A DNA stretch of 37,995 nt from Candidatus Omnitrophota bacterium (lineage in GTDB: Bacteria > Omnitrophota > Gorgyraeia > Duberdicusellales > 4484-171): NCBI GenBank assembly GCA_024231025.1, contig JAAEQW010000262.1, positions 1-37,995 of the forward strand, given 5' to 3'. Each line of letters opens with the position of its first letter. Positions within the stretch are counted from its first letter, which is position 1. This document shows, in pieces, positions 1 to 8,765 of this stretch. The position numbers were made by a program, and so were the translations under genes. The notes below the pieces were generated by a model that was not told the DNA's origin, ran no database searches, and worked only from the letters and a program-made list of their open reading frames with translations.

Positions 1-110
1 CACGTAAGTGACTTTGGATAAGCAGTCTTGGTTGTTCCCACGTGTCCTGGTGATATGAAAAAAAAGTGACCGAGTTTTTGTTTTGCTAGCGATAACACAT
101 CAAACCTTTT

Positions 111-196
111 GCCGGAGTGGTGGAATGGCAGACGCGCTGGATTCAAAATCCAGTCTTCGCAAGGAGGTGAGGGTTCAAGTCCCTCCTCCGGCACCA
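111..196 (+). tRNA. tRNA-Leu (anticodon CAA)
   Basis: A class II tRNA with a long variable arm. The 7-bp acceptor stem pairs GCCGGAG (111-117) with CTCCGGC (186-192). The anticodon stem is CTGGA/TCCAG (137-141/149-153), and loop TTCAAAA places anticodon CAA at 144-146, which reads UUG leucine codons. The discriminator is A193, as expected for leucine, and CCA is encoded at 194-196. The helicase start codon follows 16 nt later, so the two may share a transcript. Confidence 0.97.
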
Positions 197-212
197 ATGC
201 TTAAATCCTCAA

Positions 213-2129
213 ATGAAAAACTTTAAACTAGATAAATTTCAAGAAGAAGCAATTGGGTATACTCGCAAGAATCATTCAGTAATTGTTAGCGCTCCTACCG
301 GCGCAGGGAAAACCTTGATCGCTGAAGATGTGATCGAAGAATGTATCAAAAATAAAAAAGGTGTAATCTATACTGCTCCAGTTAAGGCCCTAAGTAATCA
401 AAAGTTTCGCGATTTTTCCAAAAAATACCCTAAACATACCGGCATTCTCACCGGAGATGTCTGCATCAATCGCAACGCGCCAATTTTGATTATGACTACT
501 GAGATATTTCGCAATGCAATCTTGGTTGATTCAGGATTTCTTAAAAGCCGCGAATGGATAATTTTTGATGAAATCCACTATCTTGATGACCCTCAACGAG
601 GAACAGTTTGGGAGGAGGCAATTATTTTACTTCCCTCTCACATGAAGATGCTCGCACTTAGCGCAACCATACCGAATATAGATGAATTTGTCGACTGGCT
701 AAGCAGTGTTCATAGCTTTGAGGTAAAATCTATTGTTGAGAAAACTCGCCCCGTTCCATTGCATTTCTTTTTCCAATGCAATAATAATTTTTACTTTAAT
801 TTTTCTCAGCTAAAAAAGGATAGCGATCTTTTTGCAAAAGATAACTCTGCAGTAATCAAATCAAACCGCCTTCATCCGCTTTTAAAATATCTTAAAGAAA
901 ATTCCGGCTATCCTTGTGTGTATTTTTCTTTTTCGCGACGGCGCTGCGAAGATTTAGCTGGCGAGGTAGGAAGTTTTAACTTACTAAATAAATCGGAACA
1001 AAGCAGAATTACAACCCTTTTTAACGAACTAATCGAAAAATTTAATATCACCGATTCCGAACATATAAATTTTCTATATCCTTTAATCAAAAATGGCATT
1101 GCCTATCACCATGCCGGATTGCTTCCTACTTTAAAAGAGATTATCGAACGTCTTTTTACTACTGGATTAATTAAATTAATTTTTACAACTGAGACTTTTG
1201 CCTTAGGCATAAATATGCCGGCAAAAACTGTTACATTCGACAACTTGGTTAAATACTATGGTACCCATACTGGTTACATCAAAACACGGGACTTCTATCA
1301 AATGGCGGGACGCGCAGGTCGACGCGGTAGCGACAAGGAAGGATTTGTTTTCTCAAAAATAAACCCCAATAAAATAACTATCCCCTCTTTAGAAAAAATT
1401 ATTTATGGAAACTACGAACCAATTCACAGTCAACTAAACTCCTGTTACGCTACAATTTTAAACCTCTATAAAATAATGGGAGATAAAATATTAGATATAT
1501 ACCCCAACTCTTTCCATTTTCATCAAGCAAAAAATTGGCAAAAAAAAGAAGTTACCAGTCTCTTGCGGCGGAAAATCGCATTATTGCGTGAACTTTCCTA
1601 TATTGTAGATAAAACAATTTCACGTAAAGCAGAGCTAGCTGCAAAAGTGTATAGTTTTGAAATTCCTATTGGTGAATTATTTGCACAAGGATTTTTAGAT
1701 AATCTTAGCGAAGAAGATCTATTTACTACCATTCTCTCTCTTGTTTATGAACCACGTAAAGGTGAACACCGGCCGAAGCTAAACAAGCGCGTTAGACGAG
1801 TCAAACGTCATTTAGACAAATTTGCCCGCGACATTAACCGTCTTGAACGTAAATTTCGAGTAGCTCCATTAACCAAACGATTTTATTTTCACCTTAGCGA
1901 AGCCGGTCGGGCTTGGTTTGGCGGAACTGACTTTAAAAATTTAAGTAAATTTTGCTCTGTAGATGAAGGTGAAATTGTGCGCTATTTTCGCATGAGCATT
2001 CAGGCTTTTCGAGAAATATATTCATCCCCCATAATTGATGCTGGTCTAAAAACCAAAATCAAAAACTGTCTCAAGCGCATTAACCGTGATGTTGTTGATG
2101 CTGAACGTCAACTTCGCCAAGAAATATAA
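213..2129 (+). CDS. Ski2-like superfamily 2 DEAD/DEAH-box RNA helicase
   Basis: An ATP-dependent nucleic-acid helicase of the Ski2/Mtr4/HelY type, presumably cytoplasmic and acting in RNA processing or decay. Visible motifs are Walker A APTGAGKT (about residues 27-34), motif II DEIH (119-122), motif III SAT (150-152) and motif VI QMAGRAGRRG (363-372). Just before motif VI lies the segment TTETFALGINMPAKTV, typical of Ski2-like enzymes. The remaining ~250 residues are basic and probably helical, matching the position of the winged-helix and ratchet part. At 638 residues it is shorter than HelY or Mtr4 and has no obvious arch insertion. It follows tRNA-Leu by 16 nt and no clear Shine-Dalgarno sequence precedes the ATG. 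The family is secure; the RNA substrate cannot be told from sequence. Confidence 0.93.
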   Translation: MKNFKLDKFQEEAIGYTRKNHSVIVSAPTGAGKTLIAEDVIEECIKNKKGVIYTAPVKALSNQKFRDFSKKYPKHTGILTGDVCINRNAPILIMTTEIFRNAILVDSGFLKSREWIIFDEIHYLDDPQRGTVWEEAIILLPSHMKMLALSATIPNIDEFVDWLSSVHSFEVKSIVEKTRPVPLHFFFQCNNNFYFNFSQLKKDSDLFAKDNSAVIKSNRLHPLLKYLKENSGYPCVYFSFSRRRCEDLAGEVGSFNLLNKSEQSRITTLFNELIEKFNITDSEHINFLYPLIKNGIAYHHAGLLPTLKEIIERLFTTGLIKLIFTTETFALGINMPAKTVTFDNLVKYYGTHTGYIKTRDFYQMAGRAGRRGSDKEGFVFSKINPNKITIPSLEKIIYGNYEPIHSQLNSCYATILNLYKIMGDKILDIYPNSFHFHQAKNWQKKEVTSLLRRKIALLRELSYIVDKTISRKAELAAKVYSFEIPIGELFAQGFLDNLSEEDLFTTILSLVYEPRKGEHRPKLNKRVRRVKRHLDKFARDINRLERKFRVAPLTKRFYFHLSEAGRAWFGGTDFKNLSKFCSVDEGEIVRYFRMSIQAFREIYSSPIIDAGLKTKIKNCLKRINRDVVDAERQLRQEI

Positions 2130-2184
2130 AAAACTATCATATTATGCATTAAAAGGCTTAATTAGCCAATTTGCAAATAATTTC

Positions 2185-2212
2185 TTGACAATAGGAAATT
2201 TACCGGTATTAT
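2185..2212 (+). promoter_or_regulatory. rpmB promoter, near-leaderless
   Basis: A consensus -35 TTGACA (2185-2190), a 16-nt spacer and -10 TATTAT (2207-2212). The rpmB ATG begins at 2222, only 9 nt after the -10 box, so transcription should start about 2 nt before the start codon. No Shine-Dalgarno sequence lies in between, which agrees with leaderless initiation. Confidence 0.75.
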
Positions 2213-2221
2213 AGACGAATT

Positions 2222-2461
2222 ATGAGTAGGAAATGTGAAATTTGCGGGAAAAGAACAGTAGCTGGATCATCGATCGCCAGAAGAGGTATGGCCAAAGCCA
2301 AAGGCGGTGTTGGTAAGAAAACTACTGGCATAACCAAGCGTAAATTTCAGCCCAACCTTCAAAGAAGAAAAACTATAGTTAACGGCAAAGACAAGAAAAT
2401 CCTGATATGCACAAAATGCATTAAAGCAGGTAAACTAAAAGTCGCCATCCGCCAATCTTAA
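2222..2461 (+). CDS. rpmB: 50S ribosomal protein L28
   Basis: A large-subunit ribosomal protein of 79 residues. It is the C+ (zinc-binding) form: CEIC near the N terminus (Cys5, Cys8) and CTKC near the C terminus (Cys63, Cys66). The core KFQPNLQRRKT matches the conserved L28 segment. Between the first Cys pair and that core is a basic Gly-rich stretch (ARRGMAKAKGGVGKKTTG) longer than in Escherichia coli L28; similar extensions occur in other phyla. It has its own promoter at 2185-2212 and appears leaderless. Its 3' end overlaps the 3' end of the opposing recJ by 27 bp, so no bidirectional terminator fits between them. Confidence 0.97.
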   Translation: MSRKCEICGKRTVAGSSIARRGMAKAKGGVGKKTTGITKRKFQPNLQRRKTIVNGKDKKILICTKCIKAGKLKVAIRQS

Positions 2462-4096
2462 ACTTTTAACCATCAATCTAGGAATATTATGATAAACATT
2501 CTTCTCAATGGAGTATGCTACGTCAAAATTCTTTCCATGATCTAAAATTTCTAAAATATCTTTATTGTAAATTATTCCTTCATACGTTGCACTACCATCG
2601 CTAAGCCATACTGAATAAATATTTTTAATTTTTTTAGCAGGGGCTCTCTTAATAACATTAAAAGTGGCAAACAACGCTTTAGGGTTTTCCTCACCATAAG
2701 GCTTTAAGCTTTCTAACTCATCTATTAAAGGAATGCTTATATCAGAAAAGTCTATCTGAGCATCAATGTTCAAAACTGGTATGAAATCTTCTGGGGTTAG
2801 GCTATTTCGCACTAAAGAATTTATCTTTTTTTTGAAATCATTCAATTTACTTTTGTGTATTTCTAGCCCTGCGGCTTTTTTGTGACCCCCATAATTAGAA
2901 AGGTACTCTGAACACTTTTTGAGACTTTCTACTAAATGCACGCTATGGATGGAACGCGCAGACCCTTTGCCGATTTCATCATTAAAAGAGATCACAAACG
3001 CTGGCCGATAGTATTTATCCATCAGCCGGGAGGCAACTATTCCTAAAACTCCCGGATGCCAATTATCACCAGACACAACAATCGCACAATCGTCGCAATC
3101 CTGAGGAATACTGTTTGCAGCTTCTTTTAAAATATTTGTCTCAATTACCTTGCGCGCCTGATTATATTCGGATAGCTTACAAGCGATGTCATAACTTTTC
3201 TCGTCATTCTGAGTGAGAAACATATCTAACGCGTCTTTTGCATGCGCGACCCTGCCTGAAGCATTGATCCGTGGCCCTAATATAAATCCTAAATGGAAGC
3301 TGCTAATATTTTCTTGGCGAATTTTACTCACTCGACAAAGCGCTTGTATGCCTGCCCGCTTTGACTCTTTAATTACCTTTAGCCCCTCTTTAAGCAAAAT
3401 TCTATTCTCACCTTTAATCGGAACAACATCGCACACAACTGACAACGCTACTAAATCTAATGCGTGGTAACAAGTATCTTCCTTTAACGCCTGCAGCAAC
3501 TTAAACGATAGCGCTGCGGCACTCAATTCATCAAATGGGTATTTTGAATCACTTCGCTTGGGATTTATAAAAGCGAATGGCAAATTGCGACCCTCTTGAG
3601 GGTGATGATGGTCGACAACAATTACGTCAATACCAAAGGATCGCGCTAATTCAATTTCTTGGAAGCTATTTGTTCCGCAATCAAAAGCAACAATTAAACC
3701 AGCGCCTCTTTCTTTCGCTTCAATGATTGCTTCTTTTTTTAAACCGTAACCTTCATTAACTCGATGGGGAATATAGAAAGAAAAAGTCTGCTTAAAATCT
3801 TTTATAAATTCATGGAAAATCGCCAGCGACGTAATCCCATCTACATCATAATCACCAACAATTAATATCTTCTCACCGTTTTTAATGGCTTGGTGAATTC
3901 TTTTAACCGCTTTCTGGATATCAGGAAGAAGCTGCGGTGAATGCAAACCGTTAAGAGAAGCATCAAAAAAAACATCTAAGTCATCTATTCCGCGATTAAT
4001 GAGCACTTGCGCAAAGGGCACGCTTATTCCGTAATCCCGCACCAATCGTAGTGCATAATCATTTACCTTTTTTATGTTCCAGATTTTTCTTTTCAT
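2435..4096 (-). CDS. recJ: single-stranded-DNA 5'-3' exonuclease RecJ
   Basis: A DHH-superfamily exonuclease that degrades ssDNA 5'-3' in recombination and mismatch repair. The ATG at 4096 gives 553 residues, near the family norm. DYDVDG (82-87) and the DHH motif (VVDHHHP, starting at 160) are the metal-binding motifs. The C-terminal half shows the DHHA1 signature NWHPGVLGIVASRLM and a later GGHKKAAGLEI, followed by an OB-like tail. The start lies one nucleotide after the argS stop (TAA-T-ATG), implying translational coupling. A TTG at 4111 is open in frame but would overlap argS, so it is less likely. The last 27 bp overlap the end of rpmB on the other strand. Confidence 0.95.
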   Translation of the reverse strand: MKRKIWNIKKVNDYALRLVRDYGISVPFAQVLINRGIDDLDVFFDASLNGLHSPQLLPDIQKAVKRIHQAIKNGEKILIVGDYDVDGITSLAIFHEFIKDFKQTFSFYIPHRVNEGYGLKKEAIIEAKERGAGLIVAFDCGTNSFQEIELARSFGIDVIVVDHHHPQEGRNLPFAFINPKRSDSKYPFDELSAAALSFKLLQALKEDTCYHALDLVALSVVCDVVPIKGENRILLKEGLKVIKESKRAGIQALCRVSKIRQENISSFHLGFILGPRINASGRVAHAKDALDMFLTQNDEKSYDIACKLSEYNQARKVIETNILKEAANSIPQDCDDCAIVVSGDNWHPGVLGIVASRLMDKYYRPAFVISFNDEIGKGSARSIHSVHLVESLKKCSEYLSNYGGHKKAAGLEIHKSKLNDFKKKINSLVRNSLTPEDFIPVLNIDAQIDFSDISIPLIDELESLKPYGEENPKALFATFNVIKRAPAKKIKNIYSVWLSDGSATYEGIIYNKDILEILDHGKNFDVAYSIEKNVYHNIPRLMVKSLRLADGDF

Positions 4097-4097
4097 A

Positions 4098-5687
4098 TTA
4101 CATCTTTTCAACAGGCGTTATACCTAAAAGGTTGAGTGCGCAATGTAGGACTATTTTTGTGGCCTTAAGTAAATTAAGTCGCGCCGCAGTTACATTTTTA
4201 TCATCACTTAAAACTCGCTGATTCTCGTAAAACTTATGCAAAACCGATGAGAGGTTCTTTAAGTATTCGATCACGAATACCGGTTCGATCGAACGATATG
4301 CGTTCTCTAAGCAATAAAAAAAATGCAACAATGTTTTAACCAACTCTAAGTCACCTTCCTCTAGGAACTTATTGTTTTCTGAGCTAAAGCTTTCTATTTC
4401 TGATTTACGAAAAATACTTTCAATACGAGCGCAACCATACTGAACATAGTACAATAAATTATTAAATGTTTTCTCTTTAGCTAAATCAATATCAAATTCT
4501 AGGTGTGATGAGTTTTTTCTGGTAAGGTAATAGAATCTTGCGGCATCCTTGCCTACATCATCCACTAAATCAGAAAGTAAAATCGCTGTTCCCTTTCGCC
4601 GCGACATTCGTTCTTTAGTTTTTATACTTACAAGCTGAATAATTAAAATATTAAGAATATTTTCATTATATCCTAAAGCCTGCATTGAAGCTTTAACGCG
4701 CGCGATATAGCCGTGATGGTCCGGACCCCACAGATTAATTAATTTTTTATGTCCTCGCTCTGCTTTAATTTTATGCAAAGCAATATCAGACGCAAAATAC
4801 GTAAGTTCACCATTGGCTTTTTGAATAACCCGATCCTTATCATCACCAAATTTCGTAGAAGCAAACCAACTTGCTCCATCTTTATCATACATATATCCAT
4901 TTTTATCTAAGGCTTGGATACCCTTTTTAACAAGCCCATCATTAATGATTTTTGTCTGACTTATCCAAGAATCAAATTTAACACCAAGTTTAATTAAATT
5001 ATCTTTTATTAAAGTTATCATTTGCCCCAACACAAACTCTCTTAAGTCATGAGGATTTTCTTTAAGGCAAATGGCGGCAATATCTTTTACGTATTCACCA
5101 TGGTAGCCATCTTCTGGAATAGAAAATTCCTCTCCATTGATTTGACACATGCGCATTCTTACTGATTCGGTTAGTAAATCCACTTGACGACCGGCATCGT
5201 TTACGTAATATTCTCTACTTACTTCATTGCCACAAAAATCTAAAATATTTGCGATAGCATCACCGACCACAGCTTGACGACCATGAGCGATTGAAAGCGG
5301 ACCAGTTGGGTTTGCGCTTACAAACTCGATTGAAACTTTTTCGTCTATGTTTTGACGAAAAAAATCCTCCCCTTCATTTAAGAGGCCGTTCAGTGAATCA
5401 ATTAATGCCTGTTTTGAAAAAATAACATTGATAAAGGCAGGTTTAAGGATTTCTATTCTTTCTACTTCGTCACCAACTTCTTTTAAAAGACATGCTTTTA
5501 TGGTTTGGGCAATTTGTAATGGATTTTTTTTGAGCTTTGAGGCAAGCTTCATCGCAACCATCGAAGACAAATCGCCAAATTCTAACTTAGAAGACGGCCC
5601 CCATAAAGGAGGCGCTAACTTTAAACCGAACTCTCGCTCAATTATTCCTTCTAAAATACTTGAAAGTCGATTATGAAAACTTTTCAT
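4098..5687 (-). CDS. argS: arginyl-tRNA synthetase
   Basis: A class I aminoacyl-tRNA synthetase charging tRNA-Arg. The ATG at 5687 gives 529 residues. An N-terminal Add-1-like domain (about 1-115) is followed by the catalytic domain. The HIGH motif is present in the variant form SIAHGR (about 132-137) after SANPTGPL, and the KMSKS loop is the lysine-poor MSRRKG (361-366), normal for ArgRS. The C-terminal ~130 residues form the helical anticodon-binding domain. The start lies 4 nt after the thrC stop. A TTG at 5738 is in frame but inside thrC and was not chosen. recJ begins one nucleotide after this gene's stop. Confidence 0.96.
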   Translation of the reverse strand: MKSFHNRLSSILEGIIEREFGLKLAPPLWGPSSKLEFGDLSSMVAMKLASKLKKNPLQIAQTIKACLLKEVGDEVERIEILKPAFINVIFSKQALIDSLNGLLNEGEDFFRQNIDEKVSIEFVSANPTGPLSIAHGRQAVVGDAIANILDFCGNEVSREYYVNDAGRQVDLLTESVRMRMCQINGEEFSIPEDGYHGEYVKDIAAICLKENPHDLREFVLGQMITLIKDNLIKLGVKFDSWISQTKIINDGLVKKGIQALDKNGYMYDKDGASWFASTKFGDDKDRVIQKANGELTYFASDIALHKIKAERGHKKLINLWGPDHHGYIARVKASMQALGYNENILNILIIQLVSIKTKERMSRRKGTAILLSDLVDDVGKDAARFYYLTRKNSSHLEFDIDLAKEKTFNNLLYYVQYGCARIESIFRKSEIESFSSENNKFLEEGDLELVKTLLHFFYCLENAYRSIEPVFVIEYLKNLSSVLHKFYENQRVLSDDKNVTAARLNLLKATKIVLHCALNLLGITPVEKM

Positions 5688-5691
5688 GGTT

Positions 5692-6759
5692 TTAAATTCC
5701 TGCTGCTTTAACAACGGCGCGTGTTTTTGCTGGAACAACTGGAGGCGGTTTTATGCAGCTTATTGCAATTTTGGGATCCTTTAGCCCATGGCCGGTAAGA
5801 GTGCACGTTATTATTATCTCTTTGCCTTTAACCCGACTAAAATAGCCACTTTTGTTTAATTTAAATAACCCCGCGATTGAAGCTGCTGAGGCCGGTTCAC
5901 AAAATACTCCTTCTTCTTTTGCTAAAAATTTATATGCAGCTAAAATCTGATTATCCGTTACCATGCCTATTAGACCCTCAGACTCCTCTTTTGCCTCGAT
6001 CGCCTTCTGCCAACTTGCGGGATTGCCAATACGAATGGCAGTAGCAATGGTTTCTGGTTTTTTTATTGGATATCCTTTAACAATTGGTGCAGCTCCGCTT
6101 GCTTGAAAACCCAACATCTGCGGTAAGCGCGATATTTTTCGATAAGAATAATACTCTTTATACCCTTTCCAATAAGCAGTGATATTTCCTGCATTGCCAA
6201 CCGGTAAAGAATGAAAATGAGGAGCATCGCCAAAATAATCGGCAATCTCAAAGCTTGCTGTTTTTTGTCCTTCAATTCGATAAGGGTTTATTGAGTTAAC
6301 CATTGTTACCGGATAATTTTCACTTATGTCTTTTACTATATCCAAGGCATCATCAAAATTTCCTTTTATTGCAATTACCCGGGCATTATGAATCATCGCT
6401 TGGGCAAGTTTTCCCATGGCAATAGCTCCCTCTGGCAAAACAACAATGCATTTTAAATCAGAACGTGCTGAAAACGCAGCAGCAGACGCAGAAGTGTTTC
6501 CAGTTGAAGCGCAAATAACTGCCGCCGACTTACTTTCTACGGCCTTAGAAATTGCCATAGTCATTCCTCTATCTTTAAAAGAACCCGTTGGATTAAGCCC
6601 TTCGTATTTAAGATAGACCCGAAATTTTTTCCCCAACACAGCAGAAACCTTATTAGCAAAAATTAAAGGAGTGTTGCCCTCATTAATTGTAATTATTGGC
6701 GTCTTTTTACTTACTGGAAGGTATTTTTTATACCGGTTGATTACTCCGCAATATTTCAT
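5692..6759 (-). CDS. thrC: threonine synthase
   Basis: A pyridoxal-phosphate enzyme converting O-phosphohomoserine to threonine. The PLP lysine is Lys62 in NPTGSFKDRG, and the phosphate-binding segment ASTGNTSASAAAF follows. The length of 355 residues matches the short bacterial form. The ATG overlaps the hom stop by 4 nt (ATGA), so the last two threonine-branch enzymes are translationally coupled. No homoserine kinase (thrB) is visible in the window; it must lie elsewhere or be replaced. Confidence 0.96.
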   Translation of the reverse strand: MKYCGVINRYKKYLPVSKKTPIITINEGNTPLIFANKVSAVLGKKFRVYLKYEGLNPTGSFKDRGMTMAISKAVESKSAAVICASTGNTSASAAAFSARSDLKCIVVLPEGAIAMGKLAQAMIHNARVIAIKGNFDDALDIVKDISENYPVTMVNSINPYRIEGQKTASFEIADYFGDAPHFHSLPVGNAGNITAYWKGYKEYYSYRKISRLPQMLGFQASGAAPIVKGYPIKKPETIATAIRIGNPASWQKAIEAKEESEGLIGMVTDNQILAAYKFLAKEEGVFCEPASAASIAGLFKLNKSGYFSRVKGKEIIITCTLTGHGLKDPKIAISCIKPPPVVPAKTRAVVKAAGI

Positions 6760-8024
6760 AAATCTTCTATCCTGATAATCTGCGAAGGATTCTTAATCAC
6801 CGAAAGCTGATCGATCTGGCGCATTGCTTTAGCTAAATTTTCTTCCCGAGCGTCATGGGTAAGCATGATAACAGGAACAAGTTTTTCTTTGTTTCTTTCT
6901 TTTTGCTTAACAGAGGCGATACTGATCTTAAAATTAGCAAGAATCTTCGACACTTTTGCCAACACTCCAGGTTCATCCTTTGCCATTAATCTAATATAGT
7001 AACGAGTTTTTATGTTTTTTATATCTTGGAAAGAAAGCTCTCTTGTATTTTTTAAACACTCATTGGTGCCCAAAGAAACGCCAATGATATCAGAAATAAC
7101 CGCTGATGAAGTAGCTACTCCTCCTGCGCCAACGCCTTCAAAAAGCAATTCTCCTGCTGGGGCGGTATCAAGATGAACCGCATTATAAGCCAAAGACACC
7201 TCCGACAAAGAATGCCCGATAGGAACTAAAGCCGGGTGCACCCGCAAATCAAGAGAATTTTTTTCTTTTTTGGCAATTGCCAAAAGTTTAATGCGATAAT
7301 TCAATTCTTCGGCATAAACAATATCTAATAAAGATATTTTGGAAATTCCCTGAGCATAAACTTTTTCAGGCGTAGGCCAAACTCCAAAACATATATAGCT
7401 CAAAATGCATAGTTTATGCAAAGAATCTATGCCATCAATGTCAAAGTGAGGATTTTTTTCAGCCAGGCCTTTTTCCTGAGCCTCTCTGAGAACAGAATAA
7501 AAATCTGCTCGCGTCTGACCCATTTTATATAAAATATAATTAGTTGTTCCATTAAGTATGCCGTGAATTTTTTTTATATCACAACACACTAGCCCTTGTG
7601 AAATGCTCTTTATTATTGGAATAGCACCACACACTGATGCTTCAAAACCAACTGACTTTTTTACTTTCTTTGCTAGAGCAAAAATTTCTTTACCATGTTT
7701 TGCCAAAAGAGCTTTATTGGCAGTTACAACACACTTACCCCGATTTAAAGAATCCATAATAAAATTTTTGGCCGGATTAATGCCGCCAATAAGTTCGACT
7801 ATGGTGTCAATTTCGGGATCGTTAATAAGTGACTTAGCATCGCTAACAAACGGGATCGAAAGTTTTTTGGCAATTTTACGTTTGCTGCTATCGGCATCAC
7901 AAACCCCTTTTATCGAAATTTTTACAGAAGTTCTGCGCGCAGCTAAAGAAGAATACTTCTTTATAGACTTAACCGTAGCTTGCCCAACAGTACCTAGACC
8001 AATTATTCCTATTTTTTTAATCAC
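6756..8024 (-). CDS. hom: homoserine dehydrogenase with ACT domain
   Basis: An NAD(P)-dependent enzyme reducing aspartate semialdehyde to homoserine. The Rossmann motif is GLGTVG (9-14), followed by the catalytic domain (NGTTNYILYKM, then HFDIDGIDSLHKL). A C-terminal ACT domain starts near YYIRLMAKDEPGVLAKV, which in this family usually gives threonine feedback inhibition. The start is GTG at 8024; it overlaps the PilZ gene by 8 nt. It lies directly upstream of thrC with an ATGA overlap. The length of 422 residues is normal for the monofunctional enzyme. Confidence 0.96.
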   Translation of the reverse strand: MIKKIGIIGLGTVGQATVKSIKKYSSLAARRTSVKISIKGVCDADSSKRKIAKKLSIPFVSDAKSLINDPEIDTIVELIGGINPAKNFIMDSLNRGKCVVTANKALLAKHGKEIFALAKKVKKSVGFEASVCGAIPIIKSISQGLVCCDIKKIHGILNGTTNYILYKMGQTRADFYSVLREAQEKGLAEKNPHFDIDGIDSLHKLCILSYICFGVWPTPEKVYAQGISKISLLDIVYAEELNYRIKLLAIAKKEKNSLDLRVHPALVPIGHSLSEVSLAYNAVHLDTAPAGELLFEGVGAGGVATSSAVISDIIGVSLGTNECLKNTRELSFQDIKNIKTRYYIRLMAKDEPGVLAKVSKILANFKISIASVKQKERNKEKLVPVIMLTHDAREENLAKAMRQIDQLSVIKNPSQIIRIEDL

Positions 8025-8370
8025 GTTTTAACTTTTTTTGCACAAATTCGCCAAGCTCTTCGAACATTTTCATGTCCATATCAAGAAAGCAAATTCTGGT
8101 TTCATAAATTAAATTTCGAACAACCTCCTTTGACTCAACAACTTGACCAGTGACCTCTATCCTTTGAGGAACAAAAGGAAAACGTATTGTTATTGCCAAA
8201 AACACACCTTTATCAAATTTACGATTAGTGGTAACGAGCAAGCCACCTTGACTGACATTTTTAGTCTGGCTAAGATCATAATTGTTCACAACTTCTTTAA
8301 TCCTGTAACTAATTACAAAATTAGCGCCTAATCTTGGGTGTTGTCTTTTTTCTGAACCCTTATATCCCAC
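8017..8370 (-). CDS. PilZ-domain protein
   Basis: A 117-residue protein that is almost entirely one PilZ domain, the c-di-GMP-binding fold. The first binding motif is RQHPR (RxxxR, about 9-13) and the second is NVSQGG (the N/D-x-S-x-x-G motif), so ligand binding looks intact. It starts with GTG at 8370, preceded by a strong Shine-Dalgarno GGAGG. It overlaps hom by 8 nt and lies 42 nt after tRNA-Pro on the same strand. What it controls is not evident; being first in a threonine/argS/recJ operon does not identify a target. Confidence 0.88.
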   Translation of the reverse strand: MGYKGSEKRQHPRLGANFVISYRIKEVVNNYDLSQTKNVSQGGLLVTTNRKFDKGVFLAITIRFPFVPQRIEVTGQVVESKEVVRNLIYETRICFLDMDMKMFEELGEFVQKKLKRD

Positions 8371-8412
8371 TTTGTTCCTCCTTCTATAACGCGTTTATAT
8401 AACAACCGGCCA

Positions 8413-8488
8413 TCGGGAGAGTGGGATTTGAACCCACGACCCCTTGCACCCCATGCAAGTGCCCTAATCCAGACTAGGCCACCTCCCG
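8413..8488 (-). tRNA. tRNA-Pro (anticodon GGG)
   Basis: Read on the minus strand. The acceptor stem pairs CGGGAGG with TCTCCCG (one G-T pair). The anticodon arm is CTTGC-ATGGGGT-GCAAG, giving anticodon GGG with G37, as expected for proline. The T arm GTGGG-TTCAAAT-CCCAC is intact. CCA is not encoded. A spurious 63-codon open frame covers this tRNA and was discarded. Confidence 0.96.
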
Positions 8489-8575
8489 GAGCATCCCGAA
8501 GTTTCAGGACGCAGAGCAATCGATAGTTGCCAATAGAAAATAGACCAATTGCGGTCTATTGCTCTATTGTTTTAT
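8489..8575. repeat. palindromic leader of tRNA-Pro (hairpin pair)
   Basis: Two hairpins fill the leader of tRNA-Pro. The first, at about 8491-8512, abuts the tRNA 5' end (GCATCC...GGACGC arms with CGAA/TTCA inner pairs). The second, at about 8531-8569, has an inner perfect stem ATAGACC/GGTCTAT and an outer stem CAATAGA/TCTATTG. The core GCGGTCTA is shared with the tRNA-Tyr and tRNA-Thr leaders near 25 kb. No T-tract follows, so these do not look like intrinsic terminators. Confidence 0.6.
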
Positions 8576-8712
8576 TCTCAAAACAACTAATTATACCGTA
8601 TTTTATAAGGGGGGTAAAGGGAGATGTTTTATCCAAGCGAAGAGGTTTCACCTCACAATTTCACAACTATTGCTTAGCACTGTGATGAAAATTACGCGAT
8701 CTTTTTCGATTG

Positions 8713-8740
8713 TTTACAAAAATCATCTTTCTGCTACAAT
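8713..8740 (+). promoter_or_regulatory. promoter of the metalloprotease lipoprotein
   Basis: -35 TTTACA (8713-8718), a 16-nt spacer and an extended -10 TGC-TACAAT (8735-8740). The predicted transcript has a leader of about 20 nt containing the Shine-Dalgarno AAGGAGG, in contrast with the leaderless genes in this window. Confidence 0.65.
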
Positions 8741-8765
8741 TAGTAAAATCATAAGGAGGTCTATT

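Noticed and set aside
7603-8031. 142-codon plus-strand open frame opposite hom
   Set aside because: It is a shadow of hom, which has full domain support and coupled neighbours.
8328-8519. 63-codon minus-strand open frame
   Set aside because: It covers tRNA-Pro completely and its translation is read through tRNA arms; no ribosome binding site.
8531-8569. Hairpin between tRNA-Pro and the lipoprotein gene considered as a riboswitch
   Set aside because: It is upstream of the lipoprotein promoter and of the tRNA; it matches the tRNA-leader hairpins better than any riboswitch I know.
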